This document shows, piece by piece, positions 58,763-64,000 of a DNA stretch of 64,000 nt. The stretch covers positions 248,001 to 312,000 of the forward strand of contig JAHRYS010000001.1 in the NCBI GenBank assembly GCA_020621985.1. The letters are read 5' to 3'. Both the position numbers and the translations under genes were made by a program. The notes below the pieces were generated by a model. It made no database searches and was not told the origin of the DNA. It saw nothing but the letters and a program-made list of their open reading frames with translations. Source of the DNA: Candidatus Ferrigenium altingense (GTDB lineage Bacteria > Pseudomonadota > Gammaproteobacteria > Burkholderiales > Gallionellaceae). Position 1 is the stretch's first letter; every line of letters starts with the position of its first letter.

Positions 58763-59857
58763 ATGTTCTCCGCGCAAGACAGCGTTTGGATGGCGCAGGC
58801 ATTGCGGCTGGCGGAGCGCGGTTTGTACGGCACCAGCCCGAATCCTCGGGTCGGCTGCGTACTGGTGCGGGATGGCGATGTCGTCGGTACGGGCTGGCAT
58901 CGGCGCGCCGGCGAGCCGCATGCCGAGGTGCATGCGTTGCGCGAAGCGGGCGAAGCGGCGCGCGGTGCGACGGCTTATGTCACGCTGGAGCCGTGCAGCC
59001 ATCATGGCCGCACGCCGCCCTGCGCCGAGGCATTGGTCGAGGCGGGTGTGGCGCGCGTGGTGGTTGCGGTGCAAGACCCCAATCCTCAGGTGGCCGGGGA
59101 AGGCATCGCGCGGTTGCGCGCAGCCGGCATCGCGGTCGAAAGCGGACTGATGGAAACGGCAGCGCGCGAATTGAATATCGGGTTTTTCGCGCGCATGACG
59201 CGCGGCATGCCTTGGGTAAGAAGCAAGATCGCGATGAGCCTGGATGGGCGTACCGCGCTGGGCAACGGCAAGAGCCAGTGGATCACCGGCGATGCGGCAA
59301 GGCAGGACGTGCAGCGCTGGCGCGCACGCTCCTGCGCAGTGCTGACCGGGATCAATACGGTGCTGGCGGATGATGCGCGGTTGAATGTGCGCGAGATCGA
59401 AATGCCTCGCCAACCGCTGCGAGTGGTGCTGGACAGCCAGTTGCGCATTCCGCTTGAAGCGCGCGTGTTGATCGGGGGCGGCGTGTTGATTTACACCGCC
59501 ATGCACGATGCCGAAAAAAGCGCGGCGCTGGAACAGGCGGGCGCGTCGGTTTGCGTGCTGCCGGACGGCAAGGGACAGGTCGATTTGCCGGCCATGTTGC
59601 GCGACCTCGCGCAACGGGGATGCAACGAGGTGCTGGTGGAAGCAGGCAGCATTCTGAACGGCGCATTGCTGCGCACCGGGTTGGTGGATGAATTGCTGCT
59701 GTACGTTGCGCCGCAATTGCTGGGTGAAGCGGCGCGCGGCATGGCGCAATTGGGCGAGTTGACCAGTCTGGATCAGCGCGTGAATCTCAAGTGGCAGGAT
59801 ATGCGCCAAGTCGGAAATGATTTACGCATTACTGTGAGAATGGAAAGATGCCTCTAG
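58763..59857 (+). CDS. ribD: RibD, bifunctional pyrimidine deaminase/reductase
   Basis: A 364-residue enzyme for the second and third steps of riboflavin synthesis. The deaminase part (1-145) has zinc ligands H53 (HAEVHAL), C78 (PCSHHGRTPPC) and C87. The reductase part follows (SKIAMSLDGRTALGNGKSQW, VLVEAGSILNGALL). The last residues RMERCL and the stop codon TAG fall inside the left terminal repeat of the element at 59851-60052, so the native C-terminus may have been altered. Repeat aside, it forms an operon with ribE. Confidence 0.96.
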   Translation: MFSAQDSVWMAQALRLAERGLYGTSPNPRVGCVLVRDGDVVGTGWHRRAGEPHAEVHALREAGEAARGATAYVTLEPCSHHGRTPPCAEALVEAGVARVVVAVQDPNPQVAGEGIARLRAAGIAVESGLMETAARELNIGFFARMTRGMPWVRSKIAMSLDGRTALGNGKSQWITGDAARQDVQRWRARSCAVLTGINTVLADDARLNVREIEMPRQPLRVVLDSQLRIPLEARVLIGGGVLIYTAMHDAEKSAALEQAGASVCVLPDGKGQVDLPAMLRDLAQRGCNEVLVEAGSILNGALLRTGLVDELLLYVAPQLLGEAARGMAQLGELTSLDQRVNLKWQDMRQVGNDLRITVRMERCL

Positions 59858-60052
59858 AAAGTTGTTTTGCGGGATGAAGCGCAAGGAGCCGCGCAGCGAA
59901 TGACGAGGCATATCAGGTTGGATAGACGAGGAATGAGCGACAACGGAGTTGCGGTGAAGGCTCATATCGGCGCAGCCGATGTGAAACTGCGAAGCAGTGG
60001 CCGGAACCAACACGCGACACCGCGATTCGCCCGCAAAACAACTTTATAGAGG
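59851..60052. repeat. 202-bp element with 23-bp terminal inverted repeats between ribD and ribE
   Basis: The left end is CCTCTAGAAAGTTGTTTTGC followed by GGG (59851-59873). The right end (60030-60052) is its reverse complement with one mismatch. The inside has no convincing ORF but contains further inverted bits (GGCTCATATCGGCGCAGCCG). The left end carries the ribD stop codon and the right end (TATAGAGG) acts as the ribE ribosome binding site. It looks like a MITE or a large intercistronic repeat. Confidence 0.8.
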
Positions 60053-60057
60053 TATCT

Positions 60058-60663
60058 ATGTTCAGTGGAATCATTGCCGATGTTGGCATCATCACCCGCG
60101 CGGAAGACCGAGACGGCGGCTTGCGCCTGAGTGTCGCGACCGAAGTGCTGGGTATGGATGACGTGCAGATCGGCGATAGCATCGCGGTAAACGGCGTGTG
60201 CCTCACCGTGGTAAAAATAGACGGACACACCTTCACCGTGGACGTGTCGCGCGAGACGCTGAACTGCACCGTCGGCCTTGAGCGGCAGGGCGGCCATGTC
60301 AACCTGGAAAAGGCCTTGCGCCTGTCGGACCGGCTGGGCGGGCATCTGGTGAGCGGGCATGTGGACGGCGTGGGCGAGGTCGTCGCGTTTAACGACATCG
60401 GTGAAAGCTGGCGGCTGGTGGTGCGCGCGCCGCAGGCGCTGGCGAAATACATCGCGACCAAGGGCTCCATCACCATCAACGGCGTGAGCCTTACCGTGAA
60501 CCATGTCGCGGGCTCGGAGTTCGATATGAACCTGATCCCGCATACGCTGGACGTGACCACGCTGAACGAATTGAAGACGGGCACGAAAGTGAATCTGGAG
60601 ATAGACCTGATCGCGCGCTATGTCGAGCGCATGATGCAGGGCGAGAAAGAAGAATCGAAATGA
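60058..60663 (+). CDS. ribE: Riboflavin synthase alpha chain
   Basis: A 201-residue trimeric enzyme that dismutates two 6,7-dimethyl-8-ribityllumazine molecules to riboflavin. Two lumazine-binding repeats are visible: MFSGIIADVGIITRAEDRDG with IGDSIAVNGVCLTV, and GHLVSGHVDGVGEVVAFNDI with SITINGVSLTVNHV. It overlaps ribBA by 4 nt (ATGA). AGAGG from the upstream element lies 6 nt before the ATG. Confidence 0.96.
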   Translation: MFSGIIADVGIITRAEDRDGGLRLSVATEVLGMDDVQIGDSIAVNGVCLTVVKIDGHTFTVDVSRETLNCTVGLERQGGHVNLEKALRLSDRLGGHLVSGHVDGVGEVVAFNDIGESWRLVVRAPQALAKYIATKGSITINGVSLTVNHVAGSEFDMNLIPHTLDVTTLNELKTGTKVNLEIDLIARYVERMMQGEKEESK

Positions 60664-61754
60664 CTGACATAGCACCGATACAAGACATCATCGCGGAGAT
60701 ACGCGCCGGACGCATGGTCGTGCTGGTGGACGAGGAAGACCGCGAAAACGAAGGCGATCTGGTGTTCGCCGCCGAATTCGTTACGGCGGAGAAGGTCAAC
60801 TTCATGGCCAAGCATGGCCGCGGCCTGATTTGCCTGACGCTGACCGGAGCACATTGCAAACAGCTCGATTTGCCGCTGATGGTGCGCGAAAACGGTTCGC
60901 CGCTCGGCACCAATTTCACCCTGTCCATCGAGGCGGCATCGGGCGTGACCACCGGCATTTCGGCGGCCGACCGTGCGCGCACCATCCAGGCGGCGGCCAA
61001 CCCGAATGCGCGGCCATCCGACATCGTGCAGCCCGGCCATATCTTCCCGCTGATGGCGCAGAACGGCGGGGTGCTGGTGCGCGCCGGACACACCGAGGCG
61101 GGCTGCGACCTGGCGCAACTGGCCGGGCTGATGCCGGCAGCGGTGATCTGTGAAATCCTCAAGGATGACGGCGAGATGGCGCGGCTGCCTGACCTGATCG
61201 AATTTGCCAAGCAGCACCAGCTCAAGATCGGCACGATCGCCAGCCTGATCGAATACCGCAGCCATAACGAAAAACTGGTCGAGCGCGTGGCGCAACGCAG
61301 CGTGCAGACGGCTTACGGCCAGTTCGATTTGATTACCTATGTGGACAAGACCACGCAACGTGCCCAGCTGGCTCTGCTGAAGGGCGAGATTCGCCCCGAT
61401 GTTGAAACCCTGGTGCGCGTGCATGAACCGCTGTCGGTGATGGATTTTCTGGAGCAAACCGACTATTCGCATTCCACCAGCGTGCATGATGCGCTGAAGA
61501 AAATCAGCCAGTCCCCATGCGGCGTGCTGGTGTTGATGCATCATGGAGAAACTTCGCAGGATTTGCTGACGCGCGCCGCCGCAACAATGGAGACGCATCC
61601 GGTATTGCGCTGGGACCCGCGCAGTTACGGCATCGGCGCACAAATCTTGCGCGATCTCGGCGTGGGCAAGATGCGCCTGCTGGCCACGCCGCGCAAGCTG
61701 CCCAGCATGACCGGCTTTGGCCTGGAAGTAGTGGGGTACGCGAATCACGAATAG
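60660..61754 (+). CDS. ribBA: RibB with degenerate RibA-like C-terminal domain (RibBA)
   Basis: A 364-residue protein. The N-terminal part (about 1-205) is a complete dihydroxybutanone-phosphate synthase: VLVDEEDRENEGDLVFAAEF and GHTEAGCDLAQLAGLMPAAV. The C-terminal part has the GTP cyclohydrolase II outline (GQFDLITYVDKTTQRAQLAL ... LRDLGVGKMRLLATPRK). It lacks the zinc cysteines and the SxCDC segment; in their place it reads EPLSVMDFLEQTDYSHSTSV. It is therefore probably active only as RibB, as in other betaproteobacteria, and a separate RibA should exist elsewhere. Confidence 0.93.
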   Translation: MTDIAPIQDIIAEIRAGRMVVLVDEEDRENEGDLVFAAEFVTAEKVNFMAKHGRGLICLTLTGAHCKQLDLPLMVRENGSPLGTNFTLSIEAASGVTTGISAADRARTIQAAANPNARPSDIVQPGHIFPLMAQNGGVLVRAGHTEAGCDLAQLAGLMPAAVICEILKDDGEMARLPDLIEFAKQHQLKIGTIASLIEYRSHNEKLVERVAQRSVQTAYGQFDLITYVDKTTQRAQLALLKGEIRPDVETLVRVHEPLSVMDFLEQTDYSHSTSVHDALKKISQSPCGVLVLMHHGETSQDLLTRAAATMETHPVLRWDPRSYGIGAQILRDLGVGKMRLLATPRKLPSMTGFGLEVVGYANHE

Positions 61755-61770
61755 CAAAATTACAGCCGTG

Positions 61771-61868
61771 GGGTGGGCTTTGCCCACCATGTCGGGCGAG
61801 CTTTGCATAGCCATTCGGCCAAGTCACCAAAATACGGTGACATAAGCCGCTGGTTAAGCCCGACCTAC
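61771..61868. repeat. Palindromic repeat interrupted by a structured module (copy A)
   Basis: A hairpin GGTGGGC-TTT-GCCCACC (61772-61788) is followed by GTCGGGC (61791-61797). After a 58-nt insert comes AGCCCGACCTAC. Without the insert the second arm would be a simple GTCGGGC...GCCCGAC hairpin. It lies between ribBA and ribH. Confidence 0.75.
61799..61856 (+). other. Structured 58-nt module, copy A
   Basis: It starts AGCTTTGCATAGCCA and ends GCTGGTTA. Predicted pairing from outside in: TAGCCA/TGGTTA, then CGGC/GCCG, then GTCACC/GGTGAC, with apical loop AAAATAC. Copy B (62857-62913, opposite strand) keeps the outer stem and the loop but has TGAC/GTCA and GGCTGTC/GACAGCC as the inner stems. 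This is compensatory change and supports a real structure. Confidence 0.65.
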
Positions 61869-61898
61869 ATTTTGTTTTGACTTGGGAGGATTTAAGGC

Positions 61899-62351
61899 AT
61901 GAAAGAAATCGAAAGAAACCTCAACGGCAGCGGCTTGCGCATCGGCATCGTGCAAAGCCGTTTCAATCCCGAAGTATGCGAGGGCCTGCTCGGCGCGTGC
62001 CGCGCGCAACTGGCGCAACAGGGTGTCGCAGAGGCCGATATTACGCTGGCCACGGTGCCGGGCGCGCTGGAGATTCCGCTGGCGCTGCTGTGCATGGCGG
62101 AAAGCGAAAAGTTTGACGCGCTGATCGCGCTGGGTGCGGTGATCCGCGGCGACACCTATCATTTCGAGGTGGTGTCGAACGAGTCGGCGCGCTGCGTGAA
62201 CGAAGTCCAACTGGCGTGCGGCGTGCCGGTCGCCAATGCGATCCTCACCACCGATAACGACGAACAGGCGATCGCGCGCATGCACACCAAGGGCGGCGAA
62301 GCCGCGCTGGTAGCCATCGAGATGGCCAACCTGCTGCGGGACTTGGCATGA
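61899..62351 (+). CDS. ribH: Lumazine synthase
   Basis: A 150-residue enzyme that condenses the RibB and RibD-pathway products to dimethylribityllumazine and assembles into pentamers or capsids. It contains [52 protein letters not shown] and [23 protein letters not shown] lies before the ATG. It overlaps nusB by 4 nt. Confidence 0.97.
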   Translation: MKEIERNLNGSGLRIGIVQSRFNPEVCEGLLGACRAQLAQQGVAEADITLATVPGALEIPLALLCMAESEKFDALIALGAVIRGDTYHFEVVSNESARCVNEVQLACGVPVANAILTTDNDEQAIARMHTKGGEAALVAIEMANLLRDLA

Positions 62352-62824
62352 GCAATCCGGCCGCTGACCATGAAGTAAAAAAAGCGCCAAGCAAAAGCCC
62401 GCGCCATCGCGCGCGCGAACTGGCGTTGCAGGGCGTTTATCAATGGCGCGTCACCGCGGGCGAGGAAGCGCAAATCGAAAAGCAAATCCGGGACGAGAAG
62501 AACCTGGGCCGCTACGACAAGGAGCTGTTCTCCAAGCTGCTGCGCGGCGCGTTGAGCCAGCATGCCGACATTGAGGCGCTACTCGCGCCGCATCTCGACC
62601 GGCCGCTTGCCGAACTCAGCCCGGTGGAATTTTCCGTGCTGCTGCTGGGGGCGTTTGAATTATCGCAACACCTCGAGGTGCCCTACAAGGTCGTCATCAA
62701 CGAAGCGGTTGAGCTGGCCAAGACCTTTGGCGGTACCGACGGCCACAAATATGTCAACGGCGTGCTGGACAAGCTGGCGCCGCAGGTCCGTGCACCGGAA
62801 TTTGCGGCGCGCAACAGGGCTTAG
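62348..62824 (+). CDS. nusB: NusB, rRNA antitermination factor
   Basis: A 158-residue helical protein that binds boxA with S10. It contains [40 protein letters not shown] and [20 protein letters not shown], and ends KLAPQVR plus a short tail. The ribH-nusB coupling (ATGA) is common. The boxA sites in the rrn operon and the S10 gene of this window are its partners. Confidence 0.96.
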   Translation: MSNPAADHEVKKAPSKSPRHRARELALQGVYQWRVTAGEEAQIEKQIRDEKNLGRYDKELFSKLLRGALSQHADIEALLAPHLDRPLAELSPVEFSVLLLGAFELSQHLEVPYKVVINEAVELAKTFGGTDGHKYVNGVLDKLAPQVRAPEFAARNRA

Positions 62825-62833
62825 TCGCTAGTC

Positions 62834-62969
62834 GTAGGATGGGTTGAGCGCAGCGATAACCAATGACTTGGCTGTCGTATTTTGACAGCCTAGTCAGATG
62901 GCTATGCAAAGCTACCCATCAATTTGTTAACGTAAAACGATGGGTATTGCTGCGCTCAACCCATCCTAC
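62834..62969. repeat. Palindromic repeat, GTAGGATGGGT family, interrupted copy
   Basis: Arms GTAGGATGGGTTGAGCGCAG and CTGCGCTCAACCCATCCTAC match the copy at 48389-48468, including the loop AATTTGTTAACGTAAAAC. Between CAGCGAT and ACCCATC there are 56 extra bases that are absent from the other copy. It fills the nusB-thiL gap. Confidence 0.88.
62857..62913 (-). other. Structured 57-nt module, copy B
   Basis: Read on the minus strand it begins AGCTTTGCATAGCCATCTGA and ends CATTGGTTA. Stems are TAGCCA/TGGTTA, TGAC/GTCA and GGCTGTC/GACAGCC with loop AAAATAC. Copy A in the ribBA-ribH gap has the same outline with different inner stem bases. Comparison with 48389-48468 shows it was inserted into an existing repeat. 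Confidence 0.65.
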
Positions 62970-62974
62970 AAACC

Positions 62975-63928
62975 ATGTCCGAATTTGATCTGATCCGCCG
63001 CTATTTCACCCGCGCTACGCCTGGCGCGCTGCTCGGTGTGGGCGATGATGCCGCGCTGCTGCAAGTGAGCGCGGGCAATGTGCTGGCGGTGTCCAGCGAC
63101 ATGCTGGTATGCGGTACGCACTTTCTCCCCGATGCCGACCCGTTTTTGCTGGGCCACAAAACCCTCGCGGTGAACCTGTCCGACATGGCGGCGATGGGCG
63201 CCGCGCCGCGCTGGGCGGTGCTGGCCATCGCGTTGCCCGAGGCCGATGAAGCCTGGCTGGCGCAATTCAGCGCGGGCTTCTTCGCGCTGGCGCAGCAGCA
63301 TGGCGTGGAGCTGGTCGGCGGCGACACCACGCGCGGGCCGCTCAATCTGTGCGTGACGATCTTCGGCGAAGTGCCTGCGCAACAGGCGCTGCGCCGCAGC
63401 GGCGCGCAGGTTGGCGATGAAATCTGGGTGTCGGGGCGGCTGGGCGATGCGGCGCTGGCGCTGGCGCATCTGCAGGGTCGCATCGCATTGCCAGCTGCCG
63501 AACTCGCCGCCTGCCTGCCGGCCCTGCATCAGCCGCAGCCGCGCGTGGCGTTGGGGCTGGCGTTGCGCGGCATCGCCAGCAGCGCAATCGATATTTCCGA
63601 CGGCCTGCTCGCCGATCTCGGGCATATCCTGGATGCGTCCCAAGTGGGTGCGCAGCTTGATTTCGCGGCGCTGCCGGTTTCGCCAGTCTTGAATAACTAT
63701 GTATCGCGGCCGCTGGCTAGACAATGCATCTTGTCCGGCGGCGACGACTACGAGTTGTGCTTTACCGTTTCTGCCGCGCGCCATGCTGAATTATCGGCGA
63801 TTGCCGCGCGGCTCAACCTGCCGCTGACCCGTATCGGGAAAATTGTTGCGGGGCGCGGCTGTATCGTGCACGATGCGTCGGGTAATCCACTCAACGTCGA
63901 GGCTTGCGGTTATGACCACTTCCGGTGA
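62975..63928 (+). CDS. thiL: Thiamine-monophosphate kinase
   Basis: A 317-residue enzyme that phosphorylates thiamine monophosphate to the diphosphate cofactor. It starts [20 protein letters not shown] and contains [31 protein letters not shown] and [20 protein letters not shown], then [11 protein letters not shown], and [20 protein letters not shown] and [13 protein letters not shown]. The upstream repeat ends only 5 nt before its ATG, and no good ribosome binding site is visible. It overlaps pgpA by 17 nt. Confidence 0.95.
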   Translation: MSEFDLIRRYFTRATPGALLGVGDDAALLQVSAGNVLAVSSDMLVCGTHFLPDADPFLLGHKTLAVNLSDMAAMGAAPRWAVLAIALPEADEAWLAQFSAGFFALAQQHGVELVGGDTTRGPLNLCVTIFGEVPAQQALRRSGAQVGDEIWVSGRLGDAALALAHLQGRIALPAAELAACLPALHQPQPRVALGLALRGIASSAIDISDGLLADLGHILDASQVGAQLDFAALPVSPVLNNYVSRPLARQCILSGGDDYELCFTVSAARHAELSAIAARLNLPLTRIGKIVAGRGCIVHDASGNPLNVEACGYDHFR

Positions 63929-64000
63929 CTTGCTCGTCAAACCCAGCTTGCAGCTTGTGCTGAGCCATCCGGCGCATCTGTTGTCGTTCGGCTTCGGCAG
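63912..64000 (+). CDS. pgpA: Phosphatidylglycerophosphatase A (5' part, runs off the window)
   Basis: The first 29 codons read [20 protein letters not shown] and continue AHLLSFGFG. This resembles the PgpA N-terminus (P-x-HLLxxGFG before the SGLAP motif, which lies outside the window). PgpA removes phosphate from phosphatidylglycerophosphate in the inner membrane. The thiL-pgpA order with overlapping genes supports the call. Confidence 0.75.
   Translation, partial: MTTSGDLLVKPSLQLVLSHPAHLLSFGFG

Noticed and set aside
59858-60057. FMN riboswitch between ribD and ribE
   Set aside because: None of the conserved RFN-element segments are present. The region is an inverted-repeat-bounded element.

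Overview
The window is a stretch of a betaproteobacterial chromosome. The gene order trnY-trnG-trnT-tuf-trnW-secE-nusG-rplKAJL-rpoBC-rpsLG-fusA-tuf-S10-spc-alpha is typical of that class. A cytochrome cd1 nitrite reductase cluster, bacteriohemerythrins and many palindromic intergenic repeats would suit a Nitrosomonadales/Gallionellaceae-like iron- or sulfur-oxidiser. The family-level placement is an inference.

Layout. (1) 1-3500, minus strand: a denitrification cluster, nirS, then a terminator, a decayed TonB-receptor N-terminus, nirC and the start of nirF. Upstream of nirS is a 770 bp intergenic region with a duplicated array of palindromic operator-like sites. (2) 3534-4553: tsaD, divergent from (3) 4600-10410: a complete rrn operon (16S, tRNA-Ile, tRNA-Ala, 23S, 5S) with tandem promoters and a strong terminator. 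(4) 10577-42524: one very long run of translation and transcription genes, all on the plus strand, from the tRNA-tuf operon to rpoA-rplQ, with two nearly identical tuf genes. (5) 42556-51760: mixed chromosomal genes (cysK, arfB, uvrA, a YajR-type MFS carrier, ssb, an RNA m5C methyltransferase). A small accessory pocket here holds ccdAB, two gene fragments and palindromic repeats. (6) 52007-54399: tandem bacteriohemerythrin genes, the first split exactly by an IS3-family element. (7) 54515-64000: darP, pmbA, glyA, nrdR and the riboflavin cluster ribD-ribE-ribBA-ribH-nusB-thiL-pgpA.

How the genes work together. NirS reduces nitrite to NO in the periplasm, and NirC and NirF belong to its cytochrome and heme d1 supply line. 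The central block encodes the RNA polymerase core, elongation factors, Sec components and about 30 ribosomal proteins. The last block makes riboflavin and links it to NusB, as in many proteobacteria.

The most novel-looking signal is a 57-58 bp structured module, present twice (61799-61856 and 62857-62913, opposite orientations). Each copy sits inside the loop of a different palindromic repeat. The outer stem and apical loop AAAATAC are conserved, while two internal stems differ but stay fully complementary. Also notable are a 202 bp inverted-repeat-bounded element that supplies the ribD stop codon and probably the ribE ribosome binding site, several other palindromic repeat families, and the clean IS3 disruption of a hemerythrin gene.
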